DNA of 5,831 nucleotides from an uncultured Prevotellaceae bacterium (GCA_902775075.1 CACYKX010000194.1:1-5831), one strand, 5' to 3'; positions 1-5,665 are shown, counted from the first letter of the stretch. Translations and numbers: made by a program. The notes: a model not told the origin generated them from the letters alone.

Positions 1-270
1 ATCCATACCCATAACGATGGCGCGACGGCCCTGGAGGTCGGTCATAACGCCACCCTGTGCCTCGGTAGGAACGGTGACAGCGATGTCGTAGATAGGCTCT
101 TTAATCTTGGGGTTGGCCAGTTTGAAGGCCTCGCGGAAGGCGGTACGGCCGGCAATCTTGAAGGCCGTCTCGTTGCTGTCCACGGGGTGCATTTTACCAT
201 CGTAGATGTTCACGACGATGTCGCGGGCGTAGGAACCGGAGAGGGGACCTTGCCCCTTTTTTTCCAGGAT
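1..270 (-). pseudogene. 5'-truncated EF-G-like gene fragment (domain IV), runs off the left edge
   Basis: Reading the minus strand from about 270 to 1 gives about 90 uninterrupted residues that match domain IV and the start of domain V of bacterial elongation factor G: GPLSGSYARD, YDGKMHPVDSN, FKIAGRTAFREAF, then DLQGRRAIVMGMD at the edge. EF-G is the GTPase that drives ribosome translocation; DLQGRR and the GMD ending resemble the EF-G2-like paralogue of Bacteroidetes rather than the canonical str-operon protein. The GTPase domain and domains II-III should lie upstream (to the right) but are missing: the frame meets a TGA stop at 283-285, and homology fades around 245-275. No convincing start or ribosome binding site is seen, although a GTG lies at 274-276. 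The gene may continue to a normal 3' end outside the window. It could be a duplicated gene end, a remnant after insertion, or an assembly join. Identity as EF-G is confident; status as a pseudogene is inferred. Confidence 0.75.
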
Positions 271-294
271 ACCCACTCTTAATCAATGCTATTT

Positions 295-330
295 GCCAGC
301 CATAATGACTGGCTTTCTGTTTTTTTATTT
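295..330 (+). terminator. Orphan intrinsic-terminator-like hairpin at the left junction
   Basis: GCCAG (295-299) pairs with CTGGC (309-313), closing a 9-base loop, and is followed on the plus strand by a T-rich run (TTTCTGTTTTTTTATTTT, 314-331). This is a reasonable intrinsic terminator for a plus-strand transcript entering from the left. There is no plus-strand gene to its left: only the minus-strand EF-G fragment. On the minus strand the hairpin is followed by AAATAG, not a T run, so it does not suit a minus-strand gene. It may have belonged to a gene cut away at the junction. Confidence 0.5.
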
Positions 331-375
331 TACTGATTTTCTGTATTATTACGGAGAATCTTATCCATTTTTGGC

Positions 376-404
376 GTTGGTATTGAAAAATTTGCGTATA
401 TTTG
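376..404 (+). promoter_or_regulatory. Bacteroidetes-type promoter for the unknown-protein/BspA operon
   Basis: TATATTTG (397-404) is an exact match to the Bacteroidetes -7 consensus TAnnTTTG. A GTTG at 376-379 lies 17 bases upstream, and a full TTTG at 370-373 lies 23 bases upstream; the usual spacing is about 19-21, so the -33 part is imperfect. Transcription would begin near 411, leaving a leader of almost 290 bases before the ATG at 700. Confidence 0.5.
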
Positions 405-617
405 CACCCGTAAATCGACGCGAGTAGTCGTGCGATGCGAAGAAAGCATTTGTATAGGTCCGAATCGTAAAGTTCGCCAGATTTTAACCAGAGGACTCCA
501 ATACTGATGCCTTTTGCTTCTGCCTATGTATTGGTTATGTGCCACTACATATCGGAGCATAGGATAAGGTTCAAAGTTGGTTTTATTCTGGAAAGGCGTT
601 TGGCGATGCCTACGATT

Positions 618-654
618 CATGGAACTAACAACTCGAGTTCTATGCTTTTTTATT
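618..654 (+). terminator. Terminator-like hairpin inside the leader (possible attenuator)
   Basis: CATGGAACT (618-626) pairs with AGTTCTATG (636-644) across a 9-base loop, nine consecutive pairs with one G-U, followed at once by CTTTTTTATT (645-654). This is the form of an intrinsic terminator and sits 46 bases before the ATG at 700. It could end a short leader RNA of about 240 bases unless an alternative fold forms. The stem is only moderately GC-rich, so efficiency is uncertain. Confidence 0.4.
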
Positions 655-687
655 GTACGCCGTCAACTGGGAACTCATAGCGGCGCG

Positions 688-693
688 AAGGAG
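688..693 (+). promoter_or_regulatory. Shine-Dalgarno sequence that decides the start at 700
   Basis: AAGGAG is followed by six bases and then ATG at 700. The same frame is open from an ATG at 577, but that upstream part would encode an atypical Cys/Trp-rich stretch overlapping the leader hairpins and has no ribosome binding site. The start at 700 is therefore preferred. A Shine-Dalgarno this good is uncommon in Bacteroidetes. Confidence 0.75.
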
Positions 694-699
694 AACCAT

Positions 700-1335
700 A
701 TGAAAAAAACAACAGACAAAACTTTGCAGCAAGCCATTGACGATTATATTGAACGTGGCTTTGGAAGTATGAACAAAGAAGATTTTGAGATATTTATATT
801 CAACGAGATAATAAATAATCCGCAATACTCGGAGATGAGCGATGCTGCTATTAGCCAATTATTGCGAATTTCTGAATCAAAGGTCAGAGAATTGCGTTTT
901 CGGACAAAAGTTAGGTTTTTGCCCGAAAATGAAGATTTGAAGGAGTCGATTATCCATTGCCTGCGTAATGCCCGAATTGTTCCCAACAGGGAGGATTTTA
1001 TTGAAATTACCATAGAAGATGACGTAGCAGTCCGTTATTGGAATTCTTTTTTGGACAAACAACAAGATGGTGGCTGTGGTTCAAAAGTATTGCGTCTTTC
1101 GGCCGACAATTTTGTTTTCTTGATGACGCATTTTTATGGGAGGGAGCAAATAAAACGCGTGACGGCAGATTTGATTTCTCGGATTAATGCAAAGAAACTT
1201 GCTCTCAAGTCGAAGCGTCCGACATTGCAGAATGTTCTGAAAAAGATAGCGAAGATGATTCCTTCTGCAATAAAAACGAGTTTGGAATTAAGCGAATTGG
1301 TGAAGAATCTGATTGAAATAATTAGTTCATTATAA
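700..1335 (+). CDS. Hypothetical protein with probable N-terminal helix-turn-helix-like region, 211 aa
   Basis: I do not recognise a named family. The protein is soluble: no signal peptide and no convincing membrane segment. Residues about 1-30 are a charged helix (KKTTDKTLQQAIDDYIERG). Residues about 24-72 look like a small helical DNA-binding-like module: KEDFEIFIFNEII, then a short helix ending in AISQLLRISESKVRELRF, where the sequence ISQLLRI-SESKVREL has the shape of a helix-turn-helix (compare resolvase and sigma-type modules). The middle (about 75-150) is mixed alpha/beta with acidic patches. The C-terminal 40 residues are Lys-rich then amphipathic helical (VLKKIAKMIP, LVKNLIEIISSL). 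Start chosen from the AAGGAG at 688. It is the first gene of a probable operon, 18 bases before the BspA-like gene with no promoter between them, and follows a structured leader. It could be a local regulator of the surface protein, or an unrelated accessory protein; this is inference. Its AT-rich composition contrasts with the EF-G pieces at the window edges. Confidence 0.8.
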   Translation: MKKTTDKTLQQAIDDYIERGFGSMNKEDFEIFIFNEIINNPQYSEMSDAAISQLLRISESKVRELRFRTKVRFLPENEDLKESIIHCLRNARIVPNREDFIEITIEDDVAVRYWNSFLDKQQDGGCGSKVLRLSADNFVFLMTHFYGREQIKRVTADLISRINAKKLALKSKRPTLQNVLKKIAKMIPSAIKTSLELSELVKNLIEIISSL

Positions 1336-1353
1336 ATAAAAAAAGACAATATC

Positions 1354-3540
1354 ATGATGAAATATAGTACCAGATTAGTGGCTTTGTTGTTGCTTCTTGG
1401 ATTGTCATCCGCAACATGGGCACAGAATTATGATGGATATATCAGTTCGGGAGGAAGTAATCCTAATGGCCGCTTATATTACAAAATTGTGAGCGGACAG
1501 GCTAATATAGTATATCCTGAATATGATGGAACTGAATGGTGGCACAATCACACAGCCTATAAGCCAAGTGGTGCAATAACAATTCCATCGAGCATTTATG
1601 TCAGTGGAAATTCCTATATGGTCAGAAAAATAGGAATGAATGCATTTTGTGGATGTACGGATCTAACGTCGGTCTCTCTTCCATCTACGCTATGGAATAT
1701 TGGTTCAGCCGCATTCAAAGATTGTTCTATGCTTGATTCTGTCTTTATGCCATCCTGTAATGTGATTGGGGATCAAGCATTCCGTGAATGTATTCAGTTG
1801 TCCTATATCAATTTCCCCAACTCACTTCACACTATTGGCGATGGTGCATTCTACAGATGTCAGCAACTGACTTCTGCAAATATCCCGTCGGTGAATTCGC
1901 TCGGAGAATCTGCATTTGCACGTTGTCGGGATTTAACATCAGTTACACTTGGTAGTCTGTCGGAGATAAAAGATGGTACTTTCGTATTCTGTACGTCGTT
2001 AGCATCTATTACAATTCCAAATACGGTAACAAGCATTGGTAGTAATGCCTTCTCCGGCTGTACCGGTTTGACCTCTGTCACCATCCCGAACTCCGTCACA
2101 TCTATTGGCTTCGCGGCCTTTGCCAGATGCCAATTTCTTCAATCGGTATCTTTACCAGATGGCCTTTCGGAAATAGATATGAGCATGTTCAATGGATGTA
2201 TTTCTCTTTCATCAGTAACAATTCCAAACAATGTTGTAAGTATCAGACAATGGGCTTTTTTTGGCACGGCCATTTCTTCCATTGATATTCCAAGCAGTGT
2301 GACCTATATAGAAAACAAAGCGTTCGACAGTTGTGTGAATTTATCATCGGTTAATATCCATAATCCCTCTGTTACCTTAGCTAATGATGCCTTTGGCCCT
2401 ACAGGATGGAACCATTTTTATTGTTCTTTAACTTCTGTTACAATTGGGAGCAATACGGTTTCTGTCACAGCGAATAATACCAATGATGAAGTAAGGGGCT
2501 ATGTAAGCCTGTATATTGTGAACAACTCTACTGTTAGGTTGAGGACGGAAGGCGCTTATGGTTATCATGATTATACTTTTTATTGTTGGGATGACAGCAA
2601 CACGATGGCAGAACGTGATGTGAACATTTCTACCAATAGAACCTATACTGCCTTTTTTAAAGGGTATGACCAGAATATTTATTCTATTAGAGTGCAGAGC
2701 TCTAATCCGGCATTGGGCATCGCCACTGTGAACGAATCCAGTAATACTTTCGCCATAGAAGGAGATACAGTCACCCTTAGGGCTATACCGATTGGGGGAA
2801 GCACTTTCTTGAACTGGGATGATATTCCTGTAAACGCTGTCACAAGAAGGGTACGTGTTACGGAAGACCATATTTACACGGCAGTGTTTGCGATGATATA
2901 TACAATTACTGCGACCTCCAACAACGCGGCAATGGGTACGGCTTATGTAGACGGAGAATCCTCGATGACTGTTATGGAAGGAGATTATGTTTCGCTTTTG
3001 GCAGAAGCTAATGAAGGATATGCTTTCATTAGATGGAACGATAATGACACGAATGAACTACGTCGTATATTCCCTACCCAAAATATGAATTTCATTGCAT
3101 ATTTTGCGCCATTGCGCACAGTTACAGCCACCAGCGCCAATCCTCTTATGGGTCAAGCTTTTGTTAATAATTCCTCTGAAGTTATCACGAAAGATGGAAG
3201 TGTGGTGAACCTTACGGCAATTCCCAAGAACGGTTATCGTTTTCTCCGATGGAACGATGGTAATACGGAGTCTGAACGTTCTGTGTCTGTTTCTGGTGAT
3301 ATGAGTTTTATCGCCTATTTTGAGGATGAGGCTGGGCCACAGGGTATCAATGATGTGTCAGATGACAACTTTCAAATCTTTGTTCGAAACGGACAAATCA
3401 TTGTGACAGGTGCTGGCGGCATGGAGGTGAGAGTGTATGACTTGATGGGTCGTAATGTGACAGGGGCAGAAATCGGCAGTGGCGTTTACTTCGTCCAGGT
3501 TGGTGATTCTCATGCAAGAAAAGTATTAGTAACAAGGTGA
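1354..3540 (+). CDS. Secreted BspA-like leucine-rich-repeat protein with InlB B-type repeats and T9SS tail, 728 aa
   Basis: Domains in order: signal peptide at residues 1-23 (Met-Met-Lys, Leu-rich core, TWA cleavage before Gln-Asn); a short N-terminal region to about 90; about ten BspA-type LRR_5 repeats of roughly 21-24 residues at 92-345, with the pattern IGxxAFxxCxxLTSVTIPNSVTS; a degenerate B-type repeat at about 366-435; three clear divergent InlB B-like repeats at about 443-513, 515-585 and 588-657, each with EGDxVxLxAxxxxGYxFxRWND and ending in a Tyr/Phe-rich IAYF strand; and a C-terminal domain at 663-728 with VRVYDLMGR and SGVYFVQVGDSHARKVLVTR, typical of type IX secretion type A sorting domains. 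The expected location is the cell surface or outside the cell. BspA relatives bind host proteins such as fibronectin or other bacteria, but this protein's ligand cannot be read from sequence. Two adjacent ATG codons (1354, 1357) are possible starts; there is no strong Shine-Dalgarno, only an A-rich leader. The gene appears intact. Confidence 0.93.
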   Translation: MMKYSTRLVALLLLLGLSSATWAQNYDGYISSGGSNPNGRLYYKIVSGQANIVYPEYDGTEWWHNHTAYKPSGAITIPSSIYVSGNSYMVRKIGMNAFCGCTDLTSVSLPSTLWNIGSAAFKDCSMLDSVFMPSCNVIGDQAFRECIQLSYINFPNSLHTIGDGAFYRCQQLTSANIPSVNSLGESAFARCRDLTSVTLGSLSEIKDGTFVFCTSLASITIPNTVTSIGSNAFSGCTGLTSVTIPNSVTSIGFAAFARCQFLQSVSLPDGLSEIDMSMFNGCISLSSVTIPNNVVSIRQWAFFGTAISSIDIPSSVTYIENKAFDSCVNLSSVNIHNPSVTLANDAFGPTGWNHFYCSLTSVTIGSNTVSVTANNTNDEVRGYVSLYIVNNSTVRLRTEGAYGYHDYTFYCWDDSNTMAERDVNISTNRTYTAFFKGYDQNIYSIRVQSSNPALGIATVNESSNTFAIEGDTVTLRAIPIGGSTFLNWDDIPVNAVTRRVRVTEDHIYTAVFAMIYTITATSNNAAMGTAYVDGESSMTVMEGDYVSLLAEANEGYAFIRWNDNDTNELRRIFPTQNMNFIAYFAPLRTVTATSANPLMGQAFVNNSSEVITKDGSVVNLTAIPKNGYRFLRWNDGNTESERSVSVSGDMSFIAYFEDEAGPQGINDVSDDNFQIFVRNGQIIVTGAGGMEVRVYDLMGRNVTGAEIGSGVYFVQVGDSHARKVLVTR

Positions 3541-3575
3541 TTAAGTGTTGAGAATGTTTGGCAAGTGATATGAAA

Positions 3576-3615
3576 AAAGGGGATTCCAAAATTTTGGAGA
3601 CACCCCTTTCGTTTT
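3576..3615 (+). terminator. Intrinsic terminator of the BspA operon
   Basis: AAAGGGG (3576-3582) pairs with CCCCTTT (3603-3609), and the tail CGTTTTAGTTT follows. Inside the loop is a 14-base palindrome, TCCAAAATTTTGGA (3585-3598), which can extend the hairpin. It lies 35 bases after the stop codon at 3538-3540 and ends the plus-strand transcript. Confidence 0.8.
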
Positions 3616-3659
3616 AGTTTGTCAACATTCATTTTGGTAGTTCTTTTCTTATCAGATTG

Positions 3660-3698
3660 TTTATACCGATTTGGAGCCCAACTTCAAATCGGTATAAA
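3660..3698. repeat. Perfect 14-base inverted repeat with 11-base spacer
   Basis: TTTATACCGATTTG (3660-3673) is the exact reverse complement of CAAATCGGTATAAA (3685-3698); the spacer is GAGCCCAACTT. Neither side has a proper T run, so it is not a standard intrinsic terminator. Possibilities are an operator, a recombination or mobile-element end, or a palindromic repeat family. Nothing in the window decides among these. Confidence 0.85.
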
Positions 3699-3787
3699 AC
3701 TATACAAATAATTGATATGCAAAGAAAAGAATTTGTTCTGTACCAAGTCGTGCCTTGGCTGTCTGTCTTAACCTGAAAAAAGTTGAC

Positions 3788-3811
3788 ACTTTTGGGAGCA
3801 ATACCAAAAGT
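3788..3811. repeat. 8-base inverted repeat just before a broken small ORF
   Basis: ACTTTTGG (3788-3795) and CCAAAAGT (3804-3811) are perfect inverses around an 8-base spacer. They lie immediately before an ATG at 3816 and follow AAAAAAGTTGAC (3777-3787 region). The arrangement could be an operator or the end of a degraded insertion sequence; no partner copy was found elsewhere in the window. Confidence 0.5.
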
Positions 3812-3815
3812 AAAA

Positions 3816-4085
3816 ATGAGACAAAAGACACAGACACGTCAGGTGTACAATGAAGAACTCGAATCAAAAGGGACAGGAACTTTGATTCACGTTTTGTTCA
3901 ATTAGGAAAGATACGCAATCTTTTTGAAACCGCAAAATCAATTATCTGACCCAATTGCAATGGTACCAATGAAGACTGACGGTGACACACACCTATTGAT
4001 ATTGCGATGGCTCTTGTCGGCTTTCTTCTCGTCGGGCGAGAGGGTCGAGACGCAGGCGGTATTGGCAGCCTCGACGATGGCATAG
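3816..4085 (+). pseudogene. Probable remnant of a small protein gene with shifted frames, family unknown
   Basis: An ATG at 3816 opens a 29-codon frame (MRQKTQTRQVYNEELESKG...) that stops at 3903-3905. An overlapping frame, offset by one base, is protein-like from about 3854 to a TGA at 3947 (FDSRFVQLGKIRNLFETAKS). The first frame is then open again from 3906 to a TAG at 4083-4085 (AMVPMKTDGDTHLLIL, then RWLLSAFFSSGERVETQ). Joining the three pieces needs two compensating frame changes and gives a plausible protein of about 90 residues, which suggests a decayed gene, perhaps the start of a transposase. I do not recognise the family. A shorter intact ORF from the ATG at 3960 (41 codons) is also possible. 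The GC-rich right part (after about 4000) reads equally well on the minus strand, so its assignment is uncertain. Confidence 0.3.
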
Positions 4086-4115
4086 AGGTGGTACGTTACG
4101 GATGTCGAGCGATGT

Positions 4116-5189
4116 CTACGCTTTTTTGATGTTTGAGTTTAAAGCTAAAACGTGCCAGCTGCCGTCGTCGCGGCGGTCGAGATAGCCTTTCTTGCGGAAG
4201 CTCTCTACCTGCTTCTGTACGGCAGAACGGTTGACCGACAAAGAGTCCGCCATCTCGGAGAAAGTGACGAAGGGCTTGTCGCGCAGGAGCGCAAGCAGGC
4301 GACTGCCGTTCCCGCTCCTGAAGTTGATCCGCAGACCGTCGTACCACCAAGTATCCTTGTCGGAATTCCTCACGATGTCTATCTCGCATTGCATCTCCTC
4401 GCACACCGTCTGGCGGAAGAAGGCGAGAAAGGAAGCAATCTTGCCTATGGTGGCGTGAGCACCGTCGGAGGGCACTTTGCCTATTTTCTGGTCAGCACGA
4501 TGCAGGGCCTCAAGGTATTCAGCCTTCTTGCGGTTGCGGATGACAATCATTGGCCACCCGTGACGGGCCATAATGTAGTTCACCATCAGGCGGGCGATGC
4601 GTCCGTTGCCGTCTTCGAAGGGGTGGATGCGGATGTAGCGGTAATGGAACAAAGCAGCCAGCTCCACAGGCGACAGCTTGCCCTCCTGCTCGGCAGTGTT
4701 GTACCAATCCACAAGGTCGCTCATCAGCGAGGCTGTTTCTTCGGGCGACGCATATTCGAAGCGGTCGCCATATCGGGTAATGACGCTGTTGGGACGCGTC
4801 TTATACTGCCCGGCATGGACGGTATAACTCGTCTGTCCACCTCCAGGGAGGTCACGATAGACGGTGTAGTCCTCGCGCAGTAGCACTTTGTGCAGTTGGC
4901 GGATGAAGTTCTGCGTCAGCGGTATGCCTTTGTCGTGCACGGCTTCCATCACCATTTCAACGCCCACCTGACTGGCTTTCATATCAACAAAGTCCTTCAG
5001 GTCTCCTTCGCCGCTCACCTTGCCAAACAGCAGGAGCAACTCCGTCTGCCCATAGGTCAGCGTGTTGCCCTCGATGTGGTTGCTGTTGTAGTTGTATTCG
5101 GTCGTAAACTTGTTACGCAACAGCTCGGCGTGCTTCTCCGACATCGGGAAAAGAGCCTTCCAGTCGTTGTATATTTCTTCTATCTTCAT
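4116..5189 (-). CDS. Class II Fic family protein (probable AMP transferase) with C-terminal winged helix, 357 aa
   Basis: Fic enzymes usually transfer AMP from ATP to a Ser, Thr or Tyr hydroxyl of a target protein. The catalytic loop is complete and canonical: HPFEDGNGR at residues 189-197 (His189 as base, Asp193, Gly194, Asn195, Gly196, Arg197). An inhibitory helix motif of type S-x-x-x-E-G is present near the N terminus (Ser36, Glu40, Gly41 in SNHIEGN), placing it in class II, where Glu40 would block productive ATP binding by contacting Arg197. The N-terminal helical Fic_N-like part spans about 1-90, the Fic core about 92-225 with a target-binding flap at 121-136 (SYTVHAGQYKTRP), and a winged helix about 296-350 (ALLRDKPFVTFSEMADSLSVN). 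This resembles the SoFic-type layout in length and order. Start at 5189 follows GGTGGT with a 6-base gap; no better start is seen. It is a single-gene unit with its own promoter. The target and substrate are unknown. Confidence 0.92.
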   Translation of the reverse strand: MKIEEIYNDWKALFPMSEKHAELLRNKFTTEYNYNSNHIEGNTLTYGQTELLLLFGKVSGEGDLKDFVDMKASQVGVEMVMEAVHDKGIPLTQNFIRQLHKVLLREDYTVYRDLPGGGQTSYTVHAGQYKTRPNSVITRYGDRFEYASPEETASLMSDLVDWYNTAEQEGKLSPVELAALFHYRYIRIHPFEDGNGRIARLMVNYIMARHGWPMIVIRNRKKAEYLEALHRADQKIGKVPSDGAHATIGKIASFLAFFRQTVCEEMQCEIDIVRNSDKDTWWYDGLRINFRSGNGSRLLALLRDKPFVTFSEMADSLSVNRSAVQKQVESFRKKGYLDRRDDGSWHVLALNSNIKKA

Positions 5190-5193
5190 AAGC

Positions 5194-5289
5194 GTACCAC
5201 CATATTATATGGGTTTCATACCACCTTACTAACGCACTTCTTTCGTTTTTATTGTATATACTACCTATTTAAGTGGTGGTTGTACCACC
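5194..5289 (-). promoter_or_regulatory. Repeated GGTGGTA motifs and complementary ACCACC in the fic leader
   Basis: On the minus strand (the fic mRNA sense) GGTGGTA occurs three times, at 5289-5283, 5225-5219 and 5201-5195. The last sits six bases before the start codon, where a ribosome binding site belongs. One ACCACC (5280-5275) can pair with any of them: with the first as a tight hairpin (GGTGGT-ACA-ACCACC), or with the start-proximal copy by seven pairs (TGGTGGT/ACCACCA). They may be operator half-sites for a regulator such as Fic's own winged helix, or parts of an RNA switch. Both are inference. Confidence 0.55.
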
Positions 5290-5353
5290 TTTGAGGCAAA
5301 TATCGCTGTTTCTTCGTTGATTACTTCGTGATATTCCGTAGATTTATCGACTG

Positions 5354-5384
5354 CAAAGATACGAGCTTTTTCTGAAACAGCAAA
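5354..5384 (-). promoter_or_regulatory. Consensus Bacteroidetes promoter for fic
   Basis: On the minus strand, TTTG (5384-5381) is followed after exactly 19 bases by TATCTTTG (5361-5354). Both match the Bacteroidetes primary sigma factor consensus (TTTG, 19-21 bases, TAnnTTTG) exactly. Transcription would start near 5347, giving fic a leader of about 157 bases that includes the GGTGGT motifs. Confidence 0.75.
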
Positions 5385-5589
5385 ATATTTTATCAAGAGT
5401 GTGATATGGTTTTTGGTGTTTTGAATATCGGGGTGGTTTTCAGTAGGTTGCTATTGCCGCAAAGAAGGCACAAAGTAGGCAGAAAGAAGGGGTAAAGAAT
5501 GAATGTGTGGTATTCGTAATGAAAAAGCCGATTTCCGAAAAAGAAGATAGCCGAAAGGACGTGGACGCATACCCGCCGCAGAGGACGAC
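5385..5589. other. Intergenic spacer with nothing recognised
   Basis: This lies between the fic promoter and the terminator of the right-hand EF-G gene. I see no convincing gene, hairpin or repeat. The only plus-strand ORF of note (30 codons from 5519 to 5611) overlaps the terminator, has no good context and is probably chance. Confidence 0.6.
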
Positions 5590-5623
5590 AAAAAGAAAAG
5601 GGTGCCTGTAATAGACACCCTTT
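5590..5623 (-). terminator. Intrinsic terminator of the right-hand EF-G-like gene
   Basis: On the minus strand AAAGGGTG (5623-5616) pairs with CACCCTTT (5604-5597) around an 11-base loop, eight pairs, and the arm runs into TTTTCTTTTT (5599-5590). It lies 43 bases after the stop of the EF-G-like gene. Its presence means this EF-G gene end is intact and normally terminated. Confidence 0.85.
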
Positions 5624-5665
5624 GCCGTTGTTGGATTGGAACTTTTCTCTTTTGCGTTCCTTAGA

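Larger units (their letters stand above)
411..699 (+). promoter_or_regulatory. Long structured 5' leader, candidate cis-regulatory RNA of unknown class
   Basis: This stretch has no credible reading frame of its own and lies between the promoter and the first gene. Several local hairpins can be drawn by eye: CCAATAC (498-504) with GTATTGG (528-534), seven perfect pairs; AGGC (594-597) with GCCT (608-611); and CATGGAACT (618-626) with AGTTCTATG (636-644), nine pairs including one G-U, followed by a T-rich run. Shorter pairings lie at 417-431 and 433-447. I do not recognise a cobalamin, TPP, SAM or other known riboswitch core. Length, density of pairing and the terminator-like end fit a leader that controls transcription of the operon, but ordinary untranslated sequence cannot be excluded. 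Confidence 0.4.

Noticed and set aside
577..699. Upstream extension of the 211-residue protein to an ATG at 577
   Set aside because: It lacks a ribosome binding site, encodes an odd Trp/Cys-rich segment, and overlaps the leader hairpins, while ATG 700 has a well-placed AAGGAG.
411..699. Known riboswitch or retron RNA in the leader
   Set aside because: No recognised core motif was found and no reverse transcriptase gene is nearby; left as an unassigned leader.
1627..2388. Regular repeats that might suggest a CRISPR array
   Set aside because: They are in-frame leucine-rich-repeat codons with diverged copies, not identical repeats with spacers.
2428..2871. 147-codon minus-strand ORF within the BspA-like gene
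   Set aside because: Antisense to a gene with signal peptide, repeats and sorting tail; no promoter or domain.
3743..3758. CCAAG/CTTGG 5-base hairpin
   Set aside because: Too short to be distinguished from chance and not followed by a T run.
4152..4883. 243-codon plus-strand ORF opposite fic
   Set aside because: It is antisense to a gene with clear Fic motifs; its translation shows no recognisable domain and reflects GC-rich codons of fic.
4890..5294. 134-codon plus-strand ORF across the fic 5' end and leader
   Set aside because: Antisense to fic and its leader, His/Val/Phe-rich without a domain; a shadow frame.
5519..5611. 30-codon plus-strand ORF beginning MKKPISEKED
   Set aside because: It runs into the EF-G terminator hairpin, is very short and has no promoter on that strand.
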